A DNA stretch of 64,000 bases. It comes from Nonomuraea africana. Lineage in GTDB: Bacteria > Actinomycetota > Actinomycetes > Streptosporangiales > Streptosporangiaceae. Location: the NCBI RefSeq assembly GCF_014873535.1, contig NZ_JADBEF010000001.1, positions 2,542,001-2,606,000 of the forward strand, given 5' to 3'. How positions within the stretch are numbered: position 1 is the stretch's first letter; each line of letters starts with the position of its first letter. Below the pieces are notes generated by a model. It worked only from the letters and a program-made list of their open reading frames with translations, searched no databases and was not told where the DNA came from. A program made the position numbers and the translations under genes. Positions 1 through 9,034 of the stretch are shown here, piece by piece.

Positions 1-289
1 GGCACAGGTGGCAGTGGCCGCAGGAGATGTTGAACGGGATCACCACCCGCTCTCCGGGCCTGATCTGGGTGACCTCCGCGCCCACCTCCTCCACCACGCC
101 GATCGTCTCGTGGCCGAGAATGTCCCCCTCGCTCATGAACGGGCCGAGCACCTCGTACAGGTGCAGGTCGGAGCCGCAGATGGCGGCCGTGGTGACCTTG
201 ATGACGGCGTCCGTCGGTTCCTTGATCGCCGGGTCGGGGACCTCCTCGACCCGGACGTCACGCTTGCCGTGCCAGGTGAGTGCTTTCAT
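1..289 (-). CDS. Zinc-dependent alcohol dehydrogenase, N-terminal part (cut by window edge)
   Basis: Reading leftward from an ATG at 289, about 96 residues are visible before the window ends. They show the GroES-like start of a medium-chain dehydrogenase: a CGSDLH zinc-site motif near residue 38, a GHE motif near residue 60, and the beginning of the structural-zinc cysteine cluster (CGHCHLC). The family oxidises alcohols or reduces aldehydes with NAD(P). The glutathione-independent formaldehyde dehydrogenase subgroup is a likely home, but substrate and cofactor cannot be told because the Rossmann half lies outside. The next gene, a CDF transporter, is on the same strand 58 bp upstream. Confidence 0.85.
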   Translation of the reverse strand, partial: MKALTWHGKRDVRVEEVPDPAIKEPTDAVIKVTTAAICGSDLHLYEVLGPFMSEGDILGHETIGVVEEVGAEVTQIRPGERVVIPFNISCGHCHLC

Positions 290-347
290 GCCGATGTCGC
301 CTACCCACGGGACACCGCCGAAACGGCGGCCGGCCCGACGCCCGCTC

Positions 348-1439
348 CTACCGGTGCTCCACCAGGACGGCGTGCTGGTCGGTACCGGTCCTGCCGTCGG
401 GATCGGCGTGCACCGTCGCGGCACGCAGCCGGGGCAACTCGTGGATGAGCCGGTGCTCGGCCTCCACCGCGACGGCGTGCGCCTCCACCAGCGTCAGCGT
501 GTGGCTCACGACGATGTCCACCTCCGCGCGCAGCGCGTGGCCGATCCAGCGCAGCCGCACCGATCCGGCCCGCCGCACGCCGGGCACCGAGTCGAGGATG
601 TCCTCGGCCCGCTGCACCAGGCCGGGGTCGACCGCGTCCATCAGCCGGTGGTAGATCTCCCGCGCCGCGTCGCGCAGCACGAACAGGATCGCGACCGTGA
701 TCAGCAGGCCGATGACCGGGTCGGCGACGGGGAAGCCGAGCGCGGCGCCGCCCGCGCCGAGCAGCACGGCGAGCGAGGTGAAGCCGTCGGTGCGGGCGTG
801 CAGGCCGTCGGCCACCAGGGCGGCCGAGCCGATCTCGCGCCCCACCCTGATCCTGTAGCGGGCGACCCACTCGTTGCCGAGGAAGCCGATCGCCCCTGCG
901 GCGGCGACCCAGCCCAGCGCCCGCACGTCCTGCGGGTCGAGCAGGCGCCTGACGGCCTCGTAGCCCGCCAGCCCCGCCGAGGCGGCGATGAGCAGCACGA
1001 TGACGATCCCGGCGAGGTCCTCGGCCCTGCCGTACCCGTAGGTGAAGCGACGCGTGGCCGCGCGCCGTCCCAGCGTGAAGGCGATGGCCAGCGGGACCGC
1101 GGTCAGCGCGTCGGCGAAGTTGTGCAGGGTGTCGCCCAGCAGCGCCACCGAGCCGGAGCGGGCCACGACGACGGCCTGGACGGTCGCGGTGGCCATGAGG
1201 ATGGCGAAGGAGACGCCCAGCACCCGCATGCCGCGGTCGCTGGACTCCAGCGCCTGGTCGGACCGGTCCGCGCTGTCGTGGCCGTGCGGGGTCAAGACGT
1301 GCCCCAGCCGGGACAGCATCCGCCTGACGCCCCCGGCCCCGCGCCCCTGTCCGTGCTCCTGTTCGTGCCGCTGTCCACTATGTCCGTGCCCGTGCTCCTG
1401 TCCGTGACCGTGTCCGTTCGCGGGCGGGAGATCAGACAT
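348..1439 (-). CDS. Cation diffusion facilitator (CDF) family metal exporter
   Basis: The 363-residue protein begins with a histidine/glycine-rich cytosolic tail (about residues 8-55, repeated GHGH units), typical of zinc-handling CDF proteins. About six membrane helices follow between residues 70 and 270. The paired metal-site motifs are visible as GDTLHNFAD in helix 2 and ADGLHARTD in helix 5, the HxxxD and DxxxD pattern that favours zinc or cobalt. A C-terminal cytosolic domain of about 90 residues matches the usual dimerisation domain. The family exports divalent metal in exchange for protons. It starts just 21 bp after the gene at 1461, so the two are probably co-transcribed. Confidence 0.93.
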   Translation of the reverse strand: MSDLPPANGHGHGQEHGHGHSGQRHEQEHGQGRGAGGVRRMLSRLGHVLTPHGHDSADRSDQALESSDRGMRVLGVSFAILMATATVQAVVVARSGSVALLGDTLHNFADALTAVPLAIAFTLGRRAATRRFTYGYGRAEDLAGIVIVLLIAASAGLAGYEAVRRLLDPQDVRALGWVAAAGAIGFLGNEWVARYRIRVGREIGSAALVADGLHARTDGFTSLAVLLGAGGAALGFPVADPVIGLLITVAILFVLRDAAREIYHRLMDAVDPGLVQRAEDILDSVPGVRRAGSVRLRWIGHALRAEVDIVVSHTLTLVEAHAVAVEAEHRLIHELPRLRAATVHADPDGRTGTDQHAVLVEHR

Positions 1440-1460
1440 GCGTTCACCTCTTCGAGCGCC

Positions 1461-1895
1461 TCAGGCGTCCTTCCGCAACGACATGGCCAGCACCGAGCCG
1501 AACACCACGTGGCCCGCCGCCATCACCAGCGGCCGCCCCGGCTCGTCGCGATGGACAGGCGGCAACGCCGCCATCGCCGGCACCCAGCCCTCGTAGCTGG
1601 CCAGCCAGATCGCCAGGCCGTAGGCCACCCCGAGGGGGACGGGCACGCCGCGCCCGCGGGTCACGAGCCCGAGCAACGCCCCCGCGCCTGCCCCGAACGC
1701 GTAGTGCCCCAGCACGGCCAGCTGCCTCTCGCCGGGCTTCGGCAGCCGCGGATGGCCGGGCAGCAACCCGCGGACGATGCGCTTGGGCGGCTGGTCGCGC
1801 ATCAGCCCCGCCCGTTCACCGGCGAGCATGACCGCGCTCATCACCGTGGTGGCCTTCGCTCCCGCGAGCGCTCCCTTGACCAGGTGCCCCATCAT
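1461..1895 (-). CDS. Small membrane protein of unknown function (DUF1440/DUF6789-like)
   Basis: A 144-residue protein starting with two methionines (1895 and 1892; either could be used). It has a glycine/alanine-rich first helix (about 5-27), a basic RDQPPKRIVRG loop, then two or three further hydrophobic segments ending in a membrane stretch near the C-terminus. The layout resembles small actinobacterial integral membrane proteins annotated as DUF1440/DUF6789; no catalytic motif is seen. It lies between the M1 peptidase gene (23 bp gap) and the CDF exporter (21 bp gap) on the same strand, so it is probably in that operon. Function unknown. Confidence 0.75.
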   Translation of the reverse strand: MMGHLVKGALAGAKATTVMSAVMLAGERAGLMRDQPPKRIVRGLLPGHPRLPKPGERQLAVLGHYAFGAGAGALLGLVTRGRGVPVPLGVAYGLAIWLASYEGWVPAMAALPPVHRDEPGRPLVMAAGHVVFGSVLAMSLRKDA

Positions 1896-1918
1896 GGAAG
1901 CCGACTGCCCCGAGCAGG

Positions 1919-3172
1919 TCAGCGGAAACGGGGCAGCTCCCTGGCGTACAGCCAGGAGGACAGCAGCGGCTCCAGCGCGGCGGGCGCGTGCGCGAGGAAG
2001 GCGGCGGTCGAGACGGTCCCGTGCCGGTGCGCGGCCGTCCACGCCCTCACCATCGAGAAGAACGCCGCGTCGCCCATCTCCGTGCGCAGCCGGTGCAGGG
2101 TGAGCGCCCCCCTCTTGTAGACGCGGTCGTCGAAGAGCAGGGCGGGGCCGGGGTCGGCGAGCGTGAAGTCCTGCGGCATCGCCGACAGCCGCTGGTGCCA
2201 GCGCCCGGCCAGCTCGGCCGCGCTCTCCCCGCCCGACGCCTCCGACCAGATCCACTCGGCGTAGGCGGCGAAGCCCTCGTGCAGCCAGATGTCGCTCCAG
2301 CGGGCCAGGGTGAGGCTGTTGCCGAACCACTGGTGGGCCAGCTCGTGCGCGACCAGCCGTTCGAAGCCGCGCCGCCCGTCGACGTGGTTGCGCCCGAAGA
2401 TCGACAACCCCTGCGCCTCGATCGGGATCTCCAGATCGTCGTCGGCGACCACCGCGGTGTACCCGGAGAAGGGATAGGCGCCGAACCGGTCGGTGAACAG
2501 CGCCATCATCTCGCCCTGCCGGCCGAAGTCGTGGCGCGCCTTCGCGGCCAGCCTGGCGGGGCAGGCCAGCCCCTCCATCGTCTGGTAGCGGCCGATCTGC
2601 ACCGTCGCCAGGTACGTGGCCATCGGCTCGGTGGGGGCGAAGACCCACGTCGTGGCGCCCGCCGCGCGCCGCCGGGCGACCGGCGCCCCGTTGGCGAGCA
2701 CCTGGTACGGCGCGGCCGTCGTCACCGTGACCGAGTAGGTCGCCTTGTCGTCGGGACGGTCGTTGCAGGGGAACCACGAGGGCGCGCCGGTCGGCTGGCT
2801 GGCCACCATCGCGCCGTCGGTCAGCTCCTCCCAGCCCACCCCGCCGAACGGGCTGGCGACCGGGTGCGGCCGTCCCGCGTAGGCGATCTCGACGGCGATC
2901 GCGGCCCCCGCGGGCCGCGGCCGGTCGAGCAGCACCCTCAGCCTGCCCGCGCGGTGGGTGTGCCTGACGCCTGTGCCGTCGACCTTGGCGGAGTTGACCC
3001 TGAAGGGACCGAGGTCGAGCTCGAGGTCCGTCACCGGCTCCACGGTCTCCACCGAGAGGGTGGCCAGGCCGCTGAGCCAGTTCGTGGACAGGCGGTAGCG
3101 CAGGTCGAGGTCGTAGTGGGTGACGCCGTAGCGCCGGTCCCCGTGGCCGGGGAAGTAGGAGCTCAGCGCCAT
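1919..3172 (-). CDS. M1 family zinc metallopeptidase (aminopeptidase)
   Basis: From the ATG at 3172 the protein has 417 residues. An ATG 24 bases upstream exists, but 3172 gives a 10-bp overlap with the stop of the synthetase upstream, the coupling expected in an operon. It shows the N-terminal beta-saddle, then HELAHQ (about 276-281) and the third zinc ligand in LHEGFAAY 18 residues on, the full M1 zinc site. The usual GAMEN motif is replaced by an EAQGL-type version, as in other actinobacterial relatives; the protein stops after the catalytic domain. M1 enzymes remove N-terminal residues from peptides. Directly after a Pls-type synthetase it may trim or degrade the homopolymer, as reported for poly-lysine-degrading aminopeptidases. 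That role is inferred. Confidence 0.9.
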   Translation of the reverse strand: MALSSYFPGHGDRRYGVTHYDLDLRYRLSTNWLSGLATLSVETVEPVTDLELDLGPFRVNSAKVDGTGVRHTHRAGRLRVLLDRPRPAGAAIAVEIAYAGRPHPVASPFGGVGWEELTDGAMVASQPTGAPSWFPCNDRPDDKATYSVTVTTAAPYQVLANGAPVARRRAAGATTWVFAPTEPMATYLATVQIGRYQTMEGLACPARLAAKARHDFGRQGEMMALFTDRFGAYPFSGYTAVVADDDLEIPIEAQGLSIFGRNHVDGRRGFERLVAHELAHQWFGNSLTLARWSDIWLHEGFAAYAEWIWSEASGGESAAELAGRWHQRLSAMPQDFTLADPGPALLFDDRVYKRGALTLHRLRTEMGDAAFFSMVRAWTAAHRHGTVSTAAFLAHAPAALEPLLSSWLYARELPRFR

Positions 3173-6100
3173 GGCGAGATCGGGTTGCCGAACCACCGGG
3201 TCTCCTCGGGGACGTCCTCTCCCCGCATCACCAGCGACGCGGGCCCGACCGTGGTGTGCGCGCCGATCCTCGCGGCGGGCAGGACGACCCCGTGCGGGCC
3301 GAGCGTCGCGCCCGCCCCGAGGTCGACAGTGTCGATGCTCATGACCCGATCATGGAACAGATGCGTCTGCAACACACAACCGCGGTTGACGCAGGCACCG
3401 TCGCCGAGGCTCACCAGGTCCGCCTCGGGCAGCCAGTAGGTGTGGCAGGAGACCCCATGCCCGATGCGTGCCCCGAGCGAGCGCAGCCACACGTTCAGCG
3501 GCGCGGTGCCCAGCCACGGCTCGGCGAACCAGGGCGCGGCCAGCACCTCGACGAAGTTGTCGGCCAGCTCGTTGCGCCATACGAACGAGCTCCACAGCGG
3601 CCTGTCGCCGCGGGCGATGCGGCCCAGGAGCGCCCACTTGGCCAGGCTGGCGGTCGCGGCGGCGATCACTCCGGCGGCGAGCAGCACGAGGCCGCCGGAC
3701 AGGGCGGCGACCGCGGCGCCGTACGTCTGGGCCAGCCACAGCAGCGCTCCCGCGCTCAGCGCCGCGAGCGCGACCGTGCAGGTGGCGGGCAGCAGACGGC
3801 AGCTCTCGACCAGCGCGCGGGCGGCCTTCAGCCGCCACGGCGGATCGTAGGTGCGGCTGCGGTCGCCCCCCTCGCTGGTACGGCGCAGCTCGACGGGCGG
3901 CATGCCCAGGTACGACGAGCCCGACTTGGCCTTCTTCGGCGTCGCCGACAGCACGCCGACCAGTCCGTCCTTGGGCACCTTGCGTCCAGGGGCGGTCATC
4001 CCCGAGTTGCCGAGGAAGGCCCGCTTGCCGATGCGGGCCTCGGCGATGCGCATCCAGCCGCCGTCGAGCTCATAGGGGGCCACCATCGTGTCGTCGGCCA
4101 GGAACGCGCCGTCGCCGACCGAGGTCATGGTGGGCAGCGCCAGGACCGTGGACAGCTCGACGTCACGGCCCACCCGCATGCCGAGCGCGCGCAGCCACGC
4201 CGGGGTCAGGATACTGGCGTACAGCGGGAACAGCCACACCCTCGCCGCGGCCATCAGCCGGCCCGTCGCCCACGCCTGCCAGGCGGGACGGCTGTGCACC
4301 GGGTACTGGCCGGGGTGCAGGCAGATCGACAGCAGCCGCACGCTGAGAAGGGTCACCAGCGCGAACACCGCCATGCCGGCGACCGTCGCCACCGGCAGCG
4401 CCCACCACGTGCCGATCGCCAGCAGCACCGCCAGGCCCGCGCCCGCCGCCGCCACGGGCAGCAGGCTGAGGCCCGCCGCCGAGAGCGCGTACACGCCCAC
4501 CCAGAAGCGCGAGCGGGGCGCCCGCTCCTCCGTTCTGCGCGCCTTGCCGAGCCTGGCCGCCGGAGCGCCCGCCCAGCGCGTGCCGGCGGGGATCGCGCCC
4601 TCGACCGCCGAGCCCGGCGCGACCTGCGCGTTCTTGCCGATCTTCGTGCCGGGCAGCAGCGTCGAGCGCGAGCCGACGGCCGCGCCCGCGCCGATCCTGA
4701 TCTCGCCGACGCGCACCAGGTCGCCGTCGTACCAGACCCCGCTGAGGTCGACCTCGGGCTCGACCGAGGCGCCCCTGCCGAGCCTGAGCAGGCCGGTGAT
4801 CGGGGGAGGGGAGTGCAGGTCGGCGTCCTCGCCCACCTGCGCGCCGAGCAGCCTGGCATACCAGGACATCCACGGCGCGCTGCCCAGGTCGGGCAGGCCC
4901 AGCCTGGCCGCGAACTGTTCGGCGAACCACAGCTTCAGGTGGACGGCGCCGCCGCGCGGGTACGCGCCGGGCCTGAGCCCGCCGAGCAGCAGCCGCGCGC
5001 ACCCCGCCGAGAGTGCGAGCCGTCCGGGCGGGGAGAGCAGCAGCAGCGCGCCCGCCGCGATCCACCACCAGCTCGTCACCGGCGTCCAGAACAGGTTGGC
5101 CAGCGCCGCCACCACGACCAGGAACCGCAGGCCCGACACGGTCATCAGCGGCACCATCAGCGCGGCCTGGGCGAGCGACGCCCACCGCGGCATGGGCCTG
5201 ACCCGCCGGGCCGCTCCCCCCGCCGCGCGCGGCCGCGACCGCTCCAGCAGCGCGGTCAGCGCGCCCAGCGTCGAATGCTCGTAGAGGTCGGCGACCGTCA
5301 CCTCCGGGTAGCGCACCCGCAGGGCCGACACCAGGCGCGCCGCCGCCAGGCTGCCGCCGCCCTCGGTGAAGAAGTCGGTCTCGGGCCCCTCGGGCGCGAC
5401 GCCGAGCACGGCGGCCCACTGCTCGGCCGGCCAGCCGCCCATCTGCGGCTGCGATCCCGGCAACGGCCACGGCAGGGCGTCCCTGTCGATCTTGCCCGAG
5501 GTGCGGGTGGGCAGGTCGTCGACGATCGCCAGGCGCGGCACCAGCGCGGCGGGCAGGGAGTCCTGGAGCAGCTCCCTCGCCTCCGCGAGGTCGAAGTCGT
5601 CGCCCGTCACGAGGTAGCCGACCAGCAGCTGCCCCCGTACGGCGGCCGCCGCGCCCGCGACGCCGGGCAGCGCCCTCAGCGCGGCGTCGACCTCGCCCAG
5701 CTCGATCCTGCGCCCGCCCAGCTTGATCTGCTCGTCGGCGCGACCGGCGAAGATGAGCCCTTCGGGTTCGGCGCGGACCAGGTCGCCGCTGCGGTAGGCG
5801 CGCTCCCAGCCCATGCTGGGCAGCGGGGCGTACTTCTCGGCGTCCTTGACGGGGTCCAGGTAGCGGGCGAGGCCGACGCCGCCGATGATCAGCTCGCCGG
5901 TGCCGCCCATCTCGACGGGCTCGCCGTCGGCGTCCACGACGGCCAGGTCCCAGCCGTCGAGCGGCAGGCCGATCCGCACCGGGCCCTCGCCGGTCATCAG
6001 GGCGGCGCTGGCCACCACCGTCGCCTCGGTGGGACCGTAGGTGTTCCAGACCTCCCTGCCCTCGACGGCCAGGCGCGCCGCCAGCTCGGGCGGGCAGGCT

Positions 6101-7002
6101 TCCCCTCCGAAGATCAGCAGCCGCACGTCGTCGAGTGTCTCGGCGGGCCAGAGGGCGGCCAGGGTGGGCACCGTCGAGACCGCCGTGATGCCGTGGGCGA
6201 CCAGCCAGGGGCCGAGGTCCATGCCGGTGCGCACCAGCGATCTCGGAGCGGCGACCAGGCAGGCGCCGTGACGCCACGCCAGCCACATCTCCTCGCAGGA
6301 GGCGTCGAAGGCGACCGAGAGCCCGGCCAGCACGCGGTCGCCCGGGCCGAGCGGGCGGCCGGAGAGGAACAGGCCCGCCTCGGCGTCGACGAAGGCGGCG
6401 GCGCTGCGGTGGGTGACGGCCACGCCCTTGGGCCGGCCGGTCGAGCCGGAGGTGAAGATGATCCAGGCGTCGTCGCCGGGAGAGGGCGGGCCCGCGAGCG
6501 CTTCGGGGACGGCGAGCCGCTCGCCGTACAGGGTGATCTTGTCAGTCACCACCGCCCTGACGCCCGCCTCGGCGAAGACCAGCTCGGCCCGCTCCTCGGG
6601 ATCGTCGGCGTCGACGGGCACGTAGGCGGCGCCGGCGGCCAGCACGGCCAGGATCGTGACGTAGAGCTCGGTCGTGCCCGAGGGCACCCGCACGCCGACC
6701 CTGTCGCCGCGCCGTACCCCCGCCTCCGACAGCTCGGCGGCCACCCTCGCCACCTCGGCGGACAGCTCGGCGTAGGTGAAGGACACCTCGCCGTCGTCGA
6801 GCGCGGGCGCGTCCGGATGGCGGGCCACCGTGGCCTGGAAGATGTCGAGCAGGGTACGCGGAGGCGCCGCCAGCGGCCCGGCGGTGTAGACGGCGCGGAC
6901 GGCGAGCTCCGGCGGATCGGCCACGGACGGACGCAAGACACGGCTCCAAGGGTGAGAGGACAGGGACGCCAACGTGGCATTGTCCTCCGCTATTCCCCGC
7001 AT
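3163..7002 (-). CDS. Pls/PosA-type non-ribosomal peptide synthetase (poly-amino-acid ligase)
   Basis: A 1279-residue protein. The adenylation domain (about 40-520) shows A3 FTSGSTGRPKGV (183-194), YGPTE (322-326), RSGDL, GRADEQIKLGGRRIELGE and the A10 lysine K504. A carrier domain follows with FTEGGGSL and phosphopantetheine Ser551. Residues about 610-1279 hold three membrane-helix groups separated by three hexapeptide-repeat (left-handed beta-helix) domains, and there is no condensation or thioesterase domain. This is the architecture of epsilon-poly-L-lysine synthetase Pls (about 1319 residues), a membrane enzyme joining one amino acid by isopeptide bonds. Pocket residues D233 A234 E237 S276 I297 G299 T321 V329 V330 K504 resemble the lysine code as I remember it. 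An M1 peptidase gene overlaps its 3' end. Confidence 0.92.
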   Translation of the reverse strand: MRGIAEDNATLASLSSHPWSRVLRPSVADPPELAVRAVYTAGPLAAPPRTLLDIFQATVARHPDAPALDDGEVSFTYAELSAEVARVAAELSEAGVRRGDRVGVRVPSGTTELYVTILAVLAAGAAYVPVDADDPEERAELVFAEAGVRAVVTDKITLYGERLAVPEALAGPPSPGDDAWIIFTSGSTGRPKGVAVTHRSAAAFVDAEAGLFLSGRPLGPGDRVLAGLSVAFDASCEEMWLAWRHGACLVAAPRSLVRTGMDLGPWLVAHGITAVSTVPTLAALWPAETLDDVRLLIFGGEACPPELAARLAVEGREVWNTYGPTEATVVASAALMTGEGPVRIGLPLDGWDLAVVDADGEPVEMGGTGELIIGGVGLARYLDPVKDAEKYAPLPSMGWERAYRSGDLVRAEPEGLIFAGRADEQIKLGGRRIELGEVDAALRALPGVAGAAAAVRGQLLVGYLVTGDDFDLAEARELLQDSLPAALVPRLAIVDDLPTRTSGKIDRDALPWPLPGSQPQMGGWPAEQWAAVLGVAPEGPETDFFTEGGGSLAAARLVSALRVRYPEVTVADLYEHSTLGALTALLERSRPRAAGGAARRVRPMPRWASLAQAALMVPLMTVSGLRFLVVVAALANLFWTPVTSWWWIAAGALLLLSPPGRLALSAGCARLLLGGLRPGAYPRGGAVHLKLWFAEQFAARLGLPDLGSAPWMSWYARLLGAQVGEDADLHSPPPITGLLRLGRGASVEPEVDLSGVWYDGDLVRVGEIRIGAGAAVGSRSTLLPGTKIGKNAQVAPGSAVEGAIPAGTRWAGAPAARLGKARRTEERAPRSRFWVGVYALSAAGLSLLPVAAAGAGLAVLLAIGTWWALPVATVAGMAVFALVTLLSVRLLSICLHPGQYPVHSRPAWQAWATGRLMAAARVWLFPLYASILTPAWLRALGMRVGRDVELSTVLALPTMTSVGDGAFLADDTMVAPYELDGGWMRIAEARIGKRAFLGNSGMTAPGRKVPKDGLVGVLSATPKKAKSGSSYLGMPPVELRRTSEGGDRSRTYDPPWRLKAARALVESCRLLPATCTVALAALSAGALLWLAQTYGAAVAALSGGLVLLAAGVIAAATASLAKWALLGRIARGDRPLWSSFVWRNELADNFVEVLAAPWFAEPWLGTAPLNVWLRSLGARIGHGVSCHTYWLPEADLVSLGDGACVNRGCVLQTHLFHDRVMSIDTVDLGAGATLGPHGVVLPAARIGAHTTVGPASLVMRGEDVPEETRWFGNPISPWR

Positions 7003-7082
7003 TCATAGGGCATCCGCCCGCATTGTCTCTATATATGAGACATATCTTCTTAACATATGAGAATAGGTTAGGGTTCGGGGCT

Positions 7083-7877
7083 ATGAACGCCGTTTACACC
7101 CATGGTCACCATGAGTCCGTCCTGCGCTCCCACCGGTGGCGCACCGCCGAGAACTCGGCCGCCTACCTGCTTCCCCATCTGCTGCCGCACATGAAGGTCC
7201 TGGACGTCGGCGCCGGTCCCGGCACGATCAGCGCCGACCTGGCGGCACGGGTCGGCCACGTGACCGTCACGGAGGTCTCCGAGGAGGCGCTGGAGCTGTC
7301 GAGGGCGGAGCTGGCCAGGCGCGGCGTGACCAACGCCGACTTCGCCGTCGCCGACGTCCACGCGCTGGACCACGCCGACGACACCTTCTGCGTGGTCCAC
7401 GCCCACCAGGTGCTCCAGCACGTCGGCGACCCGGTCCAGGCGTTGCGCGAGATGCGCAGGGTGACCAGGCCGGGCGGGTTCGTGGCCGTCCGCGACAGCG
7501 ACTACCGGGCCTTCGCCTGGTATCCCCTGCTGCCCGCGCTGGAGGAGTGGATGGAGCTGTACCAGAAGGTCGCCCGCGCCAACGGCGGTGAGCCCGACGC
7601 GGGGCGCCGGCTGCTGTCGTGGGCCAGGGCGGCGGGGTTCACCGACGTCACCGCCACCTCCTCTACCTGGTGCTTCGCCACGGAGGAGGACAAGGCGTGG
7701 TGGGGCGGCATGTGGGCCGAGCGGATCCTGCGCTCCGACATGGCGACCCAGGCGCTGGCCTCGGGCGCGGCCATGGAGGCCGACCTGCGGCGGATCTCGG
7801 ACGGCTGGCGCGAATGGGCCGCCTCGGGCGACGGCTGGATGTCGATCCTGCACGGCGAGATCCTCTGCCGCGTGTGA
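7083..7877 (+). CDS. Class I SAM-dependent methyltransferase
   Basis: The start at 7083 (MNAVYTHGHHES) gives 264 residues and matches the usual start of this family; an in-frame ATG at 7023 would add a poorly conserved leader in AT-rich promoter-like DNA. Motif I is VLDVGAGPGT (about 40-49), followed by an acidic end of strand 2 and the HQVLQHVGDPVQALREMRRVTRPGG block of UbiE/COQ5-like enzymes. It transfers a methyl group from S-adenosylmethionine to a small molecule that cannot be identified from sequence. It is divergent from the Pls-type synthetase across about 80 bp; a role in polymer modification would be speculative. Confidence 0.88.
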   Translation: MNAVYTHGHHESVLRSHRWRTAENSAAYLLPHLLPHMKVLDVGAGPGTISADLAARVGHVTVTEVSEEALELSRAELARRGVTNADFAVADVHALDHADDTFCVVHAHQVLQHVGDPVQALREMRRVTRPGGFVAVRDSDYRAFAWYPLLPALEEWMELYQKVARANGGEPDAGRRLLSWARAAGFTDVTATSSTWCFATEEDKAWWGGMWAERILRSDMATQALASGAAMEADLRRISDGWREWAASGDGWMSILHGEILCRV

Positions 7878-7950
7878 CGCACCCCGTCCAGCGGGGTTCG
7901 CCGGGTCACCCGCTCACCCCGGGGACCCAGAATCTGTCGTTTCTCGAGAA

Positions 7951-7976
7951 GGCCCTCCGCTCCCGAAGGTGTCCCC
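7951..7976 (+). repeat. 26-bp word shared with the Tn3 relic at 23.5 kb
   Basis: These 26 bases are identical to the reverse complement of 23503-23528. Read on the plus strand they encode GPPLPKVSP, the same peptide that precedes the recognisable Tn3 transposase piece at 23370-23558. This short stretch is therefore probably an upstream crumb of the transposase relic at 8171. Confidence 0.6.
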
Positions 7977-8004
7977 AGTATCAGGGAGGGGCTTGAGCAG
8001 CAAT

Positions 8005-8064
8005 GGAACGGCCAGCGGCGCTGGCCGAGCCGTAGGGGCTCGCCTTGTCGCCGCTGGCCGTTCC
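8005..8064. repeat. Perfect 16-bp inverted repeat (hairpin) downstream of methyltransferase
   Basis: Positions 8005-8020 and 8049-8064 are exact reverse complements (arms beginning GGAACGGCCAGC), with a 28-base loop that itself contains GAGCC/GGCTC. It lies 128 bp after the methyltransferase stop. It could be a terminator (there is no T-run) or a remnant end of a mobile element. Confidence 0.7.
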
Positions 8065-8170
8065 GATGCAGGTGGGCTGTTCAGGGGGTGGGACTGGTCG
8101 AGGAGCCTCCTTCGCCTTCCCTCCAGTCGAACCACACGCCCGCGCCACCGCCCTCTACATCGCCCGACAG

Positions 8171-8690
8171 ATGACCAAGATCGCCTCCCCTCAGGACTAT
8201 CGGGAACAGATCAGCCGACTCCACCAGGCCGAAAGAGGTATCTCCAAGGCCATAGCCAAGGCCATCGAGGAGAAGACCGAACTCCTCGCACAAAAGACCA
8301 TCTTCGTCTCCCGCTACCTGCGGCTCCGTGAGCTGCAGCGGGAGATCCAAGAAGGGCTCAACGTCGTGGAGTCCTCCAACGGCGCCAACAGCGTCATCTT
8401 CTACGGCAAGGGCGGTGACATCGCCGCGAACCGGCGTGAGGAGTTGGTGACGACCGTCTTGTGCCTGCGGATCCTCCAGGCGGCGCTCGTCTCCATCAAC
8501 ACCCCTGATGCTGCAAGACGTCCTCGCCGACCCTGCCTTGGCCCAGCTGCTCAAGCCCGCCGACCGGCGTGGGCTGACTCCCCTGTTCTGGCAACATGTC
8601 CAGCCCTACGGCGAGGTACGGCTCGACGTGGCCAAGCGCCTGCCTCTCGGCGAAAGCACCGGCCCGGTCCAGACAGGCAATCAGGCGTAG
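8171..8690 (+). pseudogene. Tn3-family transposase, C-terminal part, frameshifted
   Basis: The plus strand encodes the end of a Tn3-type DDE transposase: LHQAERGISKAI, SSNGANSVIFYGKGGDIA, then LCLRILQAALVSINT. The frame then shifts and continues as MLQDVLADPALAQ and ADRRGLTPLFWQHV to the stop at 8690. The break coincides with a run of four C at 8503-8506; removing one C restores the family sequence NTLMLQD. The N-terminal two thirds are missing. It is dead as a transposase. Related pieces lie at 16114, 23370 and 7951. Confidence 0.8.
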
Positions 8691-8993
8691 ATCACGACTT
8701 GGGCCGGGGCACCCGATGGGCGCGGACCCGGCAGGCGGTTGAGCGCCGTCGTTGCGGCGATGAGTTCGGCCAGGCCCGGCGCTTCGAAGACCGATCCGTT
8801 GGTTGCCGTCCGGGTGGCGCCGGGAGCAACCGCGTTCACCGTGATTCCTCGGACTCTGAGCTCGTTGGCCAAGGTCATGCTCATCGCCTCGGCCGCGCTC
8901 TTCGTCATGGCGAAGGACATCTGGTGGGGGCCGGCCGGCCGTCCGGGTCGCCACGGACGAGATCGTGACGATGCGGCCACTGTCGCGGAGTCG
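8681..8993 (-). pseudogene. Short-chain dehydrogenase (SDR) relic, C-terminal half
   Basis: Reading leftward from about 8993 the sequence gives GRIVTISSVATRT in one frame. After a frameshift near 8935 it gives MSFAMTKSAAEAMSMTLANE and the SDR block GITVNAVAPGATRT, ending at 8681. The K of TKSAAE corresponds to the catalytic lysine region, and the usual tyrosine is replaced in the degraded stretch. The Rossmann half is absent. It overlaps the end of the Tn3 relic tail to tail. Confidence 0.7.
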
Positions 8994-9034
8994 ACATGTT
9001 GGTTCGTCGTGTGGATGTCGATGTCTCAAGGCTC

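Noticed and set aside
27..2120. Long plus-strand open frame (697 residues) over the CDF and M1 genes
   Set aside because: It is antisense to well-recognised genes, rich in Arg/His/Gly/Gln from GC-rich codons, and has no domain.
3256..7008. 1250-residue plus-strand open frame opposite the Pls-type synthetase
   Set aside because: A shadow frame produced by GC bias; composition is extreme and no family is visible, while the minus strand has full NRPS motifs.
7023..7082. Upstream ATG extending the methyltransferase by 20 residues
   Set aside because: The leader lies in AT-rich promoter-like sequence and lacks family similarity; the ATG at 7083 fits better.
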